Source of the DNA: CAHJXG01 sp964235485
Lineage (GTDB): Bacteria > Pseudomonadota > Alphaproteobacteria > Acetobacterales > Acetobacteraceae
DNA length: 64,000 nt
NCBI GenBank assembly: GCA_964235485.1
Contig: CAXSAZ010000020.1
Coordinates: 1 to 64,000 of the forward strand
Direction: 5' to 3'
How positions within the stretch are numbered: the first letter of the stretch is position 1; each line of letters starts with the position of its first letter. This document shows positions 1 to 8,427 of the stretch, one piece after another. The notes under the pieces are model-generated. The model searched no databases, was not told the DNA's origin, and saw only the letters and a program-made list of their open reading frames with translations. The translations under genes and the position numbers were made by a program.

Positions 1-399
1 CGCCCATGCCCTATCAGCTCCTGAAACTGGCTGAGGTTCATGCGTAATCAGGAAGGTCTATATGCGATAGCCCTGCGGGTCACCCCTTCTCAGGCAAACA
101 TCTGGTCTAGCCACCATGGGGCTACTTCCAGACGGCAACGCCCCGAACGCCCCGGCGCCGGCCCGCTCCCAAGCCTGGCCAGCCCGCTGCCGGGGCCGCC
201 TTGTGGCGCAGCCGACGCTTCGTCACCTTGGCCGCCCCCTGGCTCGGCTTGTTCGCCTAGATCGGCCTCATCGCGCACCTGTTCTCCTTGCTGGTGCCGG
301 CGCTGGGCGCCCAGCTCGCGGGCTTCGCCGCCGGCCTCGCGACGGCTTGCGCGGTTGCCGGGCGCACCGGCATGGGTTGGCTGCTGCCGCCCGGTGGCG

Positions 400-620
400 C
401 ATGGGTCATGGAAGGGCAGTCGTGCGAGGACGCGGCCAAAACCTGCGGCATGGACCGGCAAACGCTGTGCGACTGAATGCACCGCTTCAACGCGGACGGG
501 CTTGCGGGCTTGTTCGACCTACCTCGATGCTACAGTCTAAAGTCGCGCCTGTAGCCGGAGCAGAAGACGGTCGTGGCCGAGTGAGTCGAGCAAGGGCCGG
601 ACCTGACGCGCGACGGCGCG
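400..620 (+). mobile_element. IS630-family transposase remnant (helix-turn-helix part only)
   Basis: The conceptual translation reads AAKTCGMDRQTL, then a stop, then HRFNADGLAGLFD and PEQKTVVAE-stop-VEQGPDLTRDG. This matches the N-terminal helix-turn-helix region of IS630-type transposases, which typically read CGMDRQTLRDWVHRFNAEGL...LTPEQEAAVAEWVEAGPD. Two of the stops (TGA) sit where the family has tryptophan (TGG). The DDE catalytic domain is absent and I saw no terminal inverted repeats. It is a dead fragment, the only transposon trace I could recognise in the window. Confidence 0.5.
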
Positions 621-739
621 GTGTAATGCTCCGAGTTTACACTTTCCCGCTCCCCAGGTTTGTGCAACTCGCTGGCCGAGGGCAAACCCCCACGCTGCCC
701 AGAACCGAAACCCGTCCGCTTCAGTCGGCCAAATTGTTG

Positions 740-896
740 TTCGGCCGCCCAGGTTGACATGCGTGGCCGACTCGCTCCGGATCGGCTGGTTCGACACCTC
801 ACGGACAGTGCCTTCCCAGTCAAGGATCTCCATGCCATCCAGTAGCTCGTCGCAAGCCGGGTCGAGCAAGCGGCCGCCGGTGAGGAGGGGCTGCGT
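740..896 (-). pseudogene. Amidohydrolase N-terminal fragment
   Basis: On the minus strand the residues LLTGGRLLDPACDELLDGME and then VREVSNQPIRSESATHVNLGGR form the N-terminal beta-sandwich of a metal-dependent amidohydrolase. The similarity stops before the HxH metal motif (expected after LGGRT..MPGLID), and the following sequence is unrelated. A truncated relic lying just downstream of the M24 peptidase tail on the same strand, so the two may have been neighbours in a lost operon. No promoter or usable start was identified. Confidence 0.5.
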
Positions 897-949
897 CAGG
901 ATTGCTCCTCTGAGATCAGGCGCCGATGCCAAACCGGTCATGGACGGAG

Positions 950-1060
950 CGGCAGGATTGGGTGAACCAGCGCGGACCCTGCTCGGTCACGGTGACGATG
1001 TCCTCCAGCCGCACGCCGAACTCGCCGTAGATGCAGATTATCGGCTCGCTGGCTGGCCCG
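950..1060 (-). pseudogene. M24-family (Xaa-Pro peptidase-like) C-terminal fragment
   Basis: The minus-strand translation contains YGEFGVRLEDIVTVTEQGP followed by RWFTQ. This is the C-terminal signature of M24 metallopeptidases (aminopeptidase P / Xaa-Pro dipeptidase), where the Glu of GEFGVRLED is a metal ligand. The rest of the pita-bread fold is missing and the sequence on both sides is out of frame or unrelated. It is a decayed tail. The identification rests on this short but characteristic motif. Confidence 0.5.
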
Positions 1061-1222
1061 CAAGGTAAGAGGAGTGTGGGCCGTGGCGTGACCGCCAGCA
1101 CGCCGCCCTTGTGCCACCCCACCGCGATCTCAGCCGAACAGGTTGGCGATGCCCCCACGCCTGTGCCGGGCCGGCGTGCGGACCGCGCCCATGCCCCGCC
1201 GACCCCTGAAACCAGGTGAGGC

Positions 1223-2023
1223 TTATGCGTCATCAGGCTGCCTTTCGGTGAGCAACGGGCGTACGGCGCGGGCCTCGGCCAGCGCCGTTGCCACCGTGTT
1301 CGTGAACATGCGTGCGTCGGTCAGCAAGGTCGCCAAGTGGAAGCCCGCCGCCAGCATCTGGCCCACCATGTCGGGCGAGCCGCAATGGATGCCGGCGAGC
1401 TTCCCGGCTTGGACCGTCTTGTCCCGGATGGCGGCGATGGCCTCCCGCACGGCAGGCTCCGGCAGCAGGGTCGGCGCGAAGCCGAGCGACAATCCCAGGT
1501 CCGCCGGGCCGATATACACGGCGTCTATGCCGTCCACCGCCAGGATCGCGTCGAGGTTGTCCATCGCCTGCGCGGTCTCGATCATCGCAAAGGTGGTGAT
1601 GAACTGGTTGGCCGTGCGGGCATAATCGGCGCCGTGCACCTGCATGGCCCGGGTGGGTCCGAACGACCGCGCACCGGCCGGGGCGTAGCGGCACGATGCG
1701 GCGAAGCGCTCCGCTTCCTCGCGGGTGTTGATCATCGGGCAGATGATGCCGGTGAACCCGGCGTCCAACGCCTTCATCATGATGCCCGGCTCGTTCCAAG
1801 GCACCCGGCACAGCGTCGGCATGGCCTGGCCGTCCACCGCCTGCAGCATGGCCAAAGCCATCTGGTAGTCGATCAGCCCATGCTGCAGATCAATCGTGAC
1901 GGTGTCGTAGCCGGCGCGCGCCACGATCTCCGCCGTGACCGCCGAAGGGATGGAGCACCAGCCGTTGACGGCCTTGCCGCCCGCGGCAAGGTGCTGCTTC
2001 AGGCCACGCTGGGGTATGGTCAT
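1223..2023 (-). CDS. HpcH/HpaI family aldolase (2-oxo acid aldolase)
   Basis: A 266-residue class II pyruvate aldolase of the HpcH/HpaI family, which reversibly cleaves 4-hydroxy-2-oxo acids into pyruvate and an aldehyde. Family residues are visible: the catalytic-base region DLQHGLIDY near residue 45, the Arg in CRVPWNEP near 70, the metal ligand Glu in MIETAQAM near 145, and the Asp in GPADLGLSLG near 170. Length is normal for the family. The ATG at 2023 follows AAGGAG at good spacing. It is flanked by relics, so it may be the surviving part of a catabolic locus. The true substrate cannot be read from sequence; a sugar-acid or aromatic-derived 2-oxo acid is possible. Confidence 0.88.
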   Translation of the reverse strand: MTIPQRGLKQHLAAGGKAVNGWCSIPSAVTAEIVARAGYDTVTIDLQHGLIDYQMALAMLQAVDGQAMPTLCRVPWNEPGIMMKALDAGFTGIICPMINTREEAERFAASCRYAPAGARSFGPTRAMQVHGADYARTANQFITTFAMIETAQAMDNLDAILAVDGIDAVYIGPADLGLSLGFAPTLLPEPAVREAIAAIRDKTVQAGKLAGIHCGSPDMVGQMLAAGFHLATLLTDARMFTNTVATALAEARAVRPLLTERQPDDA

Positions 2024-2174
2024 GCGGTTCTCCTTGTGGTGCAGGTCGGTTGACGCCTAGAACGCGCCGCCGGGAAGAAAGTCGTCGGTCCAGGGATGCG
2101 GCACGGCCCGCAACGGGCCGACCTGGTTGGGAAAGGCGGCAAGCAGCGGGGCAGCCGGCCGCTCACGCCGGCAA

Positions 2175-2678
2175 TCATTCCGAACTCCCGGCCTGCACGG
2201 TTCTTTTGGAACGGTTCCGAACGTGGTCAATCAGCGCGCGCAGCTTCGGCGCGAGGTTCCGATGGTTGGGGAAATACAGAAAAGCTGGGAAAGGACGGGC
2301 AGTAGCCTTCCAGCACCGCGGCCAGCTTGCCGCGATGGAGATAAGGCGCAAACGTTTCCTTCATTGGCGGTGACGTCGAGCTGCACGCCGGGATGCGCCT
2401 CGACAAGGCTGGCCAGTAGCGGCCCTGACAAGAACCGTTCCGCGATGGAGGGCACGGCCAAGCGCGGCTGCGACCTCGGCAAGCGCCGGCGCAGCCTGCC
2501 CGTGAAGCTGCCGCCCCGCTTCCGTCAGGCCGACGCTGCGCGTGGTGCGCTGGACGAGTGCCACGCCAAGCCGGCTCTCCAGTCGCCGGACCGCTTGGCT
2601 GACAGCCGGCCGCGTCACGCCCAGCCGCTCGACCGCGGCCCGGAAGCTGCGCGTTTCAACGACGGCGAGCGGCGCCAA
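2175..2678 (-). pseudogene. LysR-family regulator, truncated and frameshifted
   Basis: The N-terminal winged helix is recognisable (AVVETRSFRAAVERLG, then VTRPAVSQAVRRLESRLGV and RTTRSVGLTEAGRQL). It continues in another frame as the start of the effector domain (RLAVPSIAERFLSGPLLASL) and in a further frame as the LysR C-terminus (KLAAVLEGYCPSFPAF, then RALIDHVRNR and a stop). Much of the effector domain is deleted, at least two frame changes are needed, and the first residues including the start codon are missing. The lesion at the N-terminus coincides with the beginning of an aldo/keto reductase tail on the opposite strand. Non-functional. Confidence 0.65.
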
Positions 2679-2868
2679 GCGGCTCGACCAGCTCGAGAAC
2701 AGCCTCGCCGCGGTGGACGTCGCCCTGACCGGGGATGAGCTTCGGTGCCTCGACAAGGTCAGCGAACTGCCGCACGAGTATCCCGGATGGATGCTTGCAA
2801 CCCAGGACGCCGACGCGGCGGTGCGCTATCCGACCGGGGACGGGTTGCGCTCGGCGAACCCCGCCTGA
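2668..2868 (+). pseudogene. Aldo/keto reductase C-terminal fragment
   Basis: The plus-strand translation GAKRLDQLENSLAAVDVAL, then GDELRCLDKVSELPHEYPGWM, is the C-terminal helix region of an aldo/keto reductase, the part that follows the (beta/alpha)8 barrel. Nothing upstream encodes the barrel; instead the minus-strand LysR relic begins at the same point. The fragment ends over the tail of the intact minus-strand reductase at 2826-3854, to which it belongs only by family. A deletion scar, not a gene. Confidence 0.6.
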
Positions 2869-3854
2869 TGCCAATAAGGGTAGGGCAGCGGCCGGGCGCT
2901 GACAGCATCGAGCCTCGCGACCTGCTCAGGGGTGAGACTCCAGCCGACAGCCCCCAGGTTCTGCCGCAACTGCGCCTCGTCCCGGGCGCCGACGATCACG
3001 TTGGCAACCGTCGGGCGTTGCAGCAGCCAGTTGAGCGCCACCTGCGGCACGGCCTTGCCGGTCTCCTCGGCAATGGCCAGCAGGGCATCCACCACGTCGT
3101 AAAGGTAGTTCTCCTCCACTTGCGGACCCTGCTCCGCCGTGACGTGCAGGCGCGAGTTCGCAGGCAGCGGCTGGCCCCGGCGGATCTTGCCGGTCAGGCG
3201 TCCCCAGCCCAGCGGACTCCAGACCACGGCGCCGACCCCCTGATCCACCCCCAGCGGCATCAGCTCAGCCTCGTAGTCGCGCCCGACGAGCGAGTAATAA
3301 GCCTGGTGCGCCACGTAGCGCGGCAGCCCGTAGCGGTCCGCGGCGGCCAGGGACTTCATCAGGTGCCAGCCCGAGAAGTTGGAACAGCCGATGTAGCGGA
3401 TCTTGCCGGCGCGGACCAGGTCGTCGAGCGTGCCCAGCGTTTCTTCAACCGGGGTCATGGCGTCGAAGCCGTGGAGCTGGAACAGGTCGATGTGGTCGGT
3501 GCCGAGGCGCTTGAGCGCCCGCTCGCAGGCATCGATCAAGTGGGAGCGCGAGGAGCCGACGTCGTTGATCCCATCCCCCGAACGGAACGTCGCCTTGGTC
3601 GAGATGATGACCTGCTGCCGGCGGCCCGCGATGGCCTGGCCCAGGATTTCCTCGGCCAGACCGCCAGAATAAACGTCCGCGCTGTCGAACATGGACAGCC
3701 CGGCGTCAAGGCAGATGTCCACCAGCCGCGTTGCCCCCTGGGCGTCGGTTGATCCCCAGGCCTTGAAGAAGTCGTTGCCACCGCCAAACGTGCCCGTGCC
3801 GAGGCTCAGTGCCGGCACTTTGAACCCCGATTGCCCCAGGCGCCTGAATTCCAT
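2826..3854 (-). CDS. Aldo/keto reductase
   Basis: A 342-residue NAD(P)H-dependent aldo/keto reductase with a (beta/alpha)8 barrel. The catalytic tetrad is present: Asp and Tyr in MFDSADVYSGG, Lys in ISTKATF, and His in DLFQLHGFD. The nucleotide-binding C-terminal segment VIVGARDEAQLRQNLGA is intact. I chose ATG 3854 because GGAGGA lies a few bases upstream; ATG 3869 in frame is an alternative adding five residues. It is an isolated gene facing decayed neighbours. The family reduces aldehydes, ketones or sugars (or oxidises inosose-like substrates); the substrate cannot be deduced. Confidence 0.88.
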   Translation of the reverse strand: MEFRRLGQSGFKVPALSLGTGTFGGGNDFFKAWGSTDAQGATRLVDICLDAGLSMFDSADVYSGGLAEEILGQAIAGRRQQVIISTKATFRSGDGINDVGSSRSHLIDACERALKRLGTDHIDLFQLHGFDAMTPVEETLGTLDDLVRAGKIRYIGCSNFSGWHLMKSLAAADRYGLPRYVAHQAYYSLVGRDYEAELMPLGVDQGVGAVVWSPLGWGRLTGKIRRGQPLPANSRLHVTAEQGPQVEENYLYDVVDALLAIAEETGKAVPQVALNWLLQRPTVANVIVGARDEAQLRQNLGAVGWSLTPEQVARLDAVSARPLPYPYWHQAGFAERNPSPVG

Positions 3855-4039
3855 TCCATCCTCCGACATGCAGTGCGATCCGTGCGGCTGCGGCAAAGGC
3901 CGCCGGGATCAGGTGGGCGGGGCGGACCGCAAAACGGGCCGCGGCTTCTCAAGGAAAGGCGCTGGCGCGCCTTTGGTTCCGCGGGTTTCCGCCGCGGGAT
4001 GCACGGCGCCGCCAGCCGCCCAGGAACGCCCGAACGCCT

Positions 4040-4903
4040 CGTACCTCGTCGATGGCGAGGGCGGCTTTGATTGCTGCGCCTGGATGGTGCGGCAGCCCTG
4101 GTGCAACGGGCGCATCGGCACGATGGGCCTCAGCTACGCCGCGCACGCCCAGGCGTCGCTGGGCTGCCTGGACCCGCCGGGGCTGGCGGCGCAGGTCTTG
4201 GACTCCGGCGGGTTCTCGGCGCCTGGAACGGCGGCATCCGCCGGGGCGGGGCGTTCGAGTTGGAACAGGCGACATGGGCCTTCAACCAGGGCCGCCTGGC
4301 GCCGGGCACGTTGGCCGACCCGGTGCGCGCCGCCGCCTTCGCCGCGGAGGCCTTGGCCGCCTGGTTCACTCGCTGGCCCTGGAAGCCCGGCCATTCCCCC
4401 GTGCGCCACGCGCCGGAGTACGAGGACTACCTGTTCGAGCAGTGGACGCACGGCGCGTTCGACGAGTACTGGCAGCGGCTGGGCCTCCATGCACGGGGCT
4501 GGCACGACCGGTATGCCGCGGTGCCCACGGTGCATATGTCGTCCTGGTACGATCCCTATCCCCGCACCGCGGCCGAGAACTACGCCGGCCTGCGCGAAGC
4601 CGGCCGCGGCACGCCGCATCTGATCCTGGGACCCTGAACCCCCGGCAACCGCTCCCAGACCGCGTTCCGGGCGTGCCCGTCGCCGTCACGGTCGAGCTGT
4701 TCCCGACCGCCGACCTGTTCGGGGCCGGGCACCGCATCCGGCTGGACGTGGCCGCCAGCGACTACCCGCATTACGACCTGAACCCGCAAACCGGCGAGGC
4801 GGAAGGCGCATGGCGGCGGACGCAGGCGGCGGTCAACACCTTGTTCCTGGACGCGGACCGCCCGTCGCACGTCGTGCTGCCGCTGCCGGGCGAAGCGGGG
4901 TAG
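4040..4903 (+). pseudogene. CocE/NonD-family hydrolase, decayed
   Basis: Three reading frames together spell an X-Pro dipeptidyl-peptidase/cocaine-esterase (CocE) family hydrolase. Frame one gives EGGFDCCAWMVRQPWCNGR and the nucleophile elbow TMGLSYAAHAQ. After a frameshift near 4215, frame two gives LGAWNGGIRRGGAFELEQAT through to TPHLILGP. Frame three then gives the C-terminal jelly-roll (VPVAVTVELFPTADLFGAGH, DYPHYDLNPQTGEAEG). The N-terminus is missing and roughly 250 residues between LILGP and the jelly-roll have been deleted. An intact paralogue lies at 18659-20290. Non-functional. Confidence 0.7.
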
Positions 4904-4954
4904 AGCGCAGCGGCCAGATGTTCCATGATGGAAGGGAACACAAGGAGAAGGCGG

Positions 4955-6568
4955 ATGCACATTGCCAGGACGGCCCTGCTCACGGCTGCGCTGTTGTTCG
5001 CCGTCCCGGCCTGGGCACAGCAGGACGCGGCGTCCCCGGCGGCACCTGCCCTCACCATCGCCGTCAGCGCGCCCGTCACCAGCATGGACCCGCACTACCA
5101 CGCGCTCACGCCCAACATCGCCCTGGCCCGGCATATCTTCAACGGCCTGACCGACACGGACGCCCATGCCAAGGTCATCCCCGGCCTGGCCGAAAGCTGG
5201 CGCCTGGTGGACGACCGCACCTGGGAGTTCAAGCTGCGCCCCGGCGTCCGCTTCCACGACGGCACGCCCTTCACGGCGGAGGACGTGGCCTTCACCCTTG
5301 ACCGCGTGCCGAAGGTGTCGAACAGCCCGTCCTCCTACAGCATCTACACCAAGTCCGTGACCGGTGTGGAGGTCGTGGACCCCCGCACCGTCCGGCTACG
5401 GACGGACAACGTGTATCCCCTGCTGCCCAACGACCTCAGCCAGGTGATGATGCTCAGCCGCACGGTGCACGCCGGGATGGCGACGGAGGACTTCAACAGC
5501 GGCAAGGCCGCGGTCGGCACCGGCCCCTTTAAGCTCGTGTCCTTCAAGCCCGGCGACCGCATCGAGCTGGCGCGGAACGAGGATTACTGGGGCGCCAAGC
5601 CGCTTTGGAGCCGCGTGACCACGCGCATCCTGTCCAACAACGCCGCCCGCACCGCGGCGCTGCTGGCGGGCGACGTGCAGGTGATCGACAACATCCCCAC
5701 GACCGACGCCGCCAAGCTGCGCGGGGACAAGCGGGTCGCGGTGTCGGAGGTATTGGGCCTGCGGATCGTTTACCTCGCGCTGGACCACATGCGCGACGGT
5801 TCCAGCCCCTACGTGTCCGGCCCGGCCGGGGAGGCGTTGGACCGCAACCCGCTCAGGGACCGCCGGGTGCGGCAGGCCCTCAGCGCCGCCATCAACCGCC
5901 AGGCCATCGCCGAGCGCGTGATGGAGGGCGCCGCGGTGCCGGCCGGGCAGTTCCTCCCGGTGGGCAGCTTCGGCTACGTGCCGGGCCTGGACGCGCCGAA
6001 GGGGGACACGGCGCGGGCGAAGCGGCTGCTGGCCGAGGCCGGCTACCCCAACGGCCTGCGCATGACGCTGCACGGCCCCAACGACCGCTACGTCAACGAC
6101 GCCGCCATCATCCAGGCCATCGGCCAGATGTGGACCCGCGCCGGGGTGCAGACGGCGGTGGAGCCGATGCCTTGGACCACCTTTGTCGGACGCGCGGGCA
6201 AGCAGGAGCTGTCCGCTTTTCTGGTCGGCTGGAGCAGCTCCACCGGGGAAGGCACCAACCCGCTCCGCAGCCTGGTCGCCACCGTGGACCCTGCCCGCGG
6301 CTACGGCGTCGCCAACCGTGGGCGCTACAGCAACCCGGCGGTGGACGCCCTGCTGACCCAAGCCCTCGCCACCGCGGACGACAAGGCGCGCGAGCCGCTG
6401 GTGCAGGAAGCGACGCGGCTGGCGATGGAGGATGTCGGCATCATCCCGCTGCACATCCAGAAGAACGTCTGGGGCACGCGGGCCAGCCTGCAGTACTTCC
6501 CGCGCGTGGACGAGGAAACCCGGGCGATGGACGTGCAGCCCCGGCCAGACTCCAAGCTCGGGGGCTAG
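4955..6568 (+). CDS. Peptide-type ABC transporter substrate-binding protein
   Basis: A 537-residue periplasmic solute-binding protein of family 5 (DppA/OppA-like), first gene of a five-gene importer. Residues 1-21 form a typical Sec signal peptide (MHIARTALLTAALLFAVPAWA). The family pattern follows: MDPHYHALTPN, then GLAESWRLVDDRTWEFKLRP, then GVRFHDGTPFTAEDV. ATG 4955 is preferred over 4925 because AAGGAG precedes it and the signal peptide starts there. The stop is immediately before the permease gene. Family members bind di-, tri- or oligopeptides, opines or glutathione; the ligand here is unknown. Confidence 0.92.
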   Translation: MHIARTALLTAALLFAVPAWAQQDAASPAAPALTIAVSAPVTSMDPHYHALTPNIALARHIFNGLTDTDAHAKVIPGLAESWRLVDDRTWEFKLRPGVRFHDGTPFTAEDVAFTLDRVPKVSNSPSSYSIYTKSVTGVEVVDPRTVRLRTDNVYPLLPNDLSQVMMLSRTVHAGMATEDFNSGKAAVGTGPFKLVSFKPGDRIELARNEDYWGAKPLWSRVTTRILSNNAARTAALLAGDVQVIDNIPTTDAAKLRGDKRVAVSEVLGLRIVYLALDHMRDGSSPYVSGPAGEALDRNPLRDRRVRQALSAAINRQAIAERVMEGAAVPAGQFLPVGSFGYVPGLDAPKGDTARAKRLLAEAGYPNGLRMTLHGPNDRYVNDAAIIQAIGQMWTRAGVQTAVEPMPWTTFVGRAGKQELSAFLVGWSSSTGEGTNPLRSLVATVDPARGYGVANRGRYSNPAVDALLTQALATADDKAREPLVQEATRLAMEDVGIIPLHIQKNVWGTRASLQYFPRVDEETRAMDVQPRPDSKLGG

Positions 6569-7531
6569 ATGCTCGCCTGGCTGCTTCGCCGCCTGTTCCA
6601 GGCGCTGCTGGTCGTGCTGGCGATGACCGTCATCGTGTTCGTGGGCGTGAACGTCATCGGCAACCCCGTCGATATCCTGATCTCGCCGGAAGCCGACGCG
6701 GCGGAACGGGCGCGCGCCATCGCCGCGCTCGGCTTGGACAAGCCGTTGTGGCAGCAGTACCTTGCCTTCCTGGGCGGGGTGCTGCACGGAGACTTTGGCC
6801 GCTCCTTCGTGTTCAACGAGCCGGCCATCGGGGTCATCCTGCAGCGCCTGCCCGCGACGCTGGAGCTGGCCGTCGCGGCGGTGCTGATCTCGGTCGTGGC
6901 GGGGCTGCCGGCGGGGCTGTATGCCGGGCTGCGGCCGGACAGCTTCGGGGCGCGGACGCTGATGGCGGGGAGCATCCTGGGGTTCAGCCTGCCGTCGTTC
7001 TGGGTGGGGCTGATGCTGATCCTGGTGTTCGCGGTGCAGTTGGGCTGGCTGCCCAGCACGGGGCGGGGGACAACGGTGGGCGGCTGGTCGTTCCTGACCG
7101 GGGACGGGCTGCGGCACCTGCTGCTGCCGGCGCTGAACCTCGCCTTGTTCAATGTGAGCCTCATCATGCGGCTGGTGCGCGCGGGCGTGCGGGAAGCGCT
7201 GCCGTCCGACTGGGTGCGCTTCGCCCGGGCCAAGGGGCTGCGCCCGTCGCGCGTCATCGGCGTCCACGTGATGAAGAACATCCTGATCCCCGTGGTGACG
7301 GTGGTGGGGCTGGAGCTTGGCACCACCATCGCCTTCTCCGTCGTCACCGAAAGCATCTTCGCCTGGCCCGGCGTCGGCAAGCTCATCATCGACAGCATCA
7401 ACCTGCTCGACCGGCCGGTGATCGTCGCCTACCTGATGCTGATCGTGCTGCTGTTCGTCGGTATCAACCTGGTCGTGGACCTGCTTTACACCGCGCTCGA
7501 CCCGCGCGTGCGCTTGGACGAGCAGGGATGA
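6569..7531 (+). CDS. Peptide-type ABC transporter permease (DppB-like)
   Basis: A 320-residue inner-membrane permease of the DppB/OppB type. The N-terminus MLAWLLRRLFQALLVVLAMT is the usual first transmembrane helix after a short basic start. An extended periplasmic loop and about five further helices follow. The EAA coupling loop that contacts the ATPase is visible as REALPSDWVRFARAKGL near residue 210. It starts directly after the binding-protein stop and overlaps the next gene by four bases (ATGA), so translation is probably coupled. Confidence 0.92.
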   Translation: MLAWLLRRLFQALLVVLAMTVIVFVGVNVIGNPVDILISPEADAAERARAIAALGLDKPLWQQYLAFLGGVLHGDFGRSFVFNEPAIGVILQRLPATLELAVAAVLISVVAGLPAGLYAGLRPDSFGARTLMAGSILGFSLPSFWVGLMLILVFAVQLGWLPSTGRGTTVGGWSFLTGDGLRHLLLPALNLALFNVSLIMRLVRAGVREALPSDWVRFARAKGLRPSRVIGVHVMKNILIPVVTVVGLELGTTIAFSVVTESIFAWPGVGKLIIDSINLLDRPVIVAYLMLIVLLFVGINLVVDLLYTALDPRVRLDEQG

Positions 7532-8427
7532 GCGGGGCCGTGCTTCCGGTGCGGGAGGAGACGCCGTTCCGGCGCTTCGTGGCGGACTTCGCCGGGTCGC
7601 GCATGGCGGTGCTGGGGCTGGCGGGGATCGTGTTGATCGGCGCCGCCGCGGCCTTGGCGCCGTTGATCTCGCCACAGAACCCATACGACCTGGCGCAGCT
7701 CGACATCATGGACGGGCGGCTGCCGCCGGGGTCCGTGGGCGAAAGCGGGTTGCGGTTCTGGCTGGGCACGGACGACCAAGGGCGGGACATGCTGTCCGGC
7801 ATCCTGTACGGGCTGCGGATTTCCCTGCTGGTGGGCGCGGGGTCGGCGTTCCTGGCGGGGATCATCGGCTCCACGCTGGGGCTGGTCGCGGCTTACGTGG
7901 GCGGGCGGGCCGAGACGCTCATTATGCGGCTGGTGGACCTGCAGCTCAGCTTCCCGTCCATCCTGGTGGCGCTGATGATCCTGGCCTTCCTGGGCAAGGG
8001 CATCGGCAACGTCATGCTGGCGCTGATCACCGTGGAATGGGCGTACTACGCCCGCACCGCCCGCGCTTCCGCGCTTGCGGAACGGCGCCGGGAGTATATC
8101 GAGGCGGCGGAATGCCTGGCGCTGTCCCGCCCGCGCATCGTGTTCCGCCACCTGCTGCCCAACTGCCTGCCTCCCCTGATCGTGGTCGGCACCTTCCAGA
8201 TGGCGCGGGCCATCGCGTTGGAAGCGACGCTGAGCTTCCTGGGCCTGGGCGTCCCGGTGACGGAGCCGTCGCTGGGCTTGCTGATCGCCAACGGCTACCA
8301 GTACATGCTGTCGGGCAAGTACTGGATCAGCTTCTACCCCGGCATCGCGCTGCTCGTGACCATCGTGTGCATCAACCTGGTCGGCGACCAACTGCGCGAC
8401 GTGCTGAACCCCCGGCTGCGGCGGTGA
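7528..8427 (+). CDS. Peptide-type ABC transporter permease (DppC-like)
   Basis: A 299-residue partner permease of the DppC/OppC type. It shows the N-terminal cytoplasmic segment and first helix (FRRFVADFAGSRMAVLGLAG), the conserved periplasmic motif LGTDDQGRDMLSGILYGLR, and the EAA loop RREYIEAAECLALSRPRI. The ATG at 7528 overlaps the upstream TGA. The C-terminus GDQLRDVLNPRLRR is typical of the family. It pairs with the preceding permease to form the membrane channel of the importer. Confidence 0.92.
   Translation: MSGAVLPVREETPFRRFVADFAGSRMAVLGLAGIVLIGAAAALAPLISPQNPYDLAQLDIMDGRLPPGSVGESGLRFWLGTDDQGRDMLSGILYGLRISLLVGAGSAFLAGIIGSTLGLVAAYVGGRAETLIMRLVDLQLSFPSILVALMILAFLGKGIGNVMLALITVEWAYYARTARASALAERRREYIEAAECLALSRPRIVFRHLLPNCLPPLIVVGTFQMARAIALEATLSFLGLGVPVTEPSLGLLIANGYQYMLSGKYWISFYPGIALLVTIVCINLVGDQLRDVLNPRLRR

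Noticed and set aside
5605..7527. Extended upstream part of the frame leading into the DppC-like permease
   Set aside because: It is an out-of-frame reading of the binding protein and first permease; the permease starts at ATG 7528 with an ATGA overlap.
5396..7684. Very long minus-strand open frame opposite the peptide importer genes
   Set aside because: It is rich in Arg, His and Gln, has no family motif and mirrors three well-supported genes; long antisense frames are expected at this GC content.
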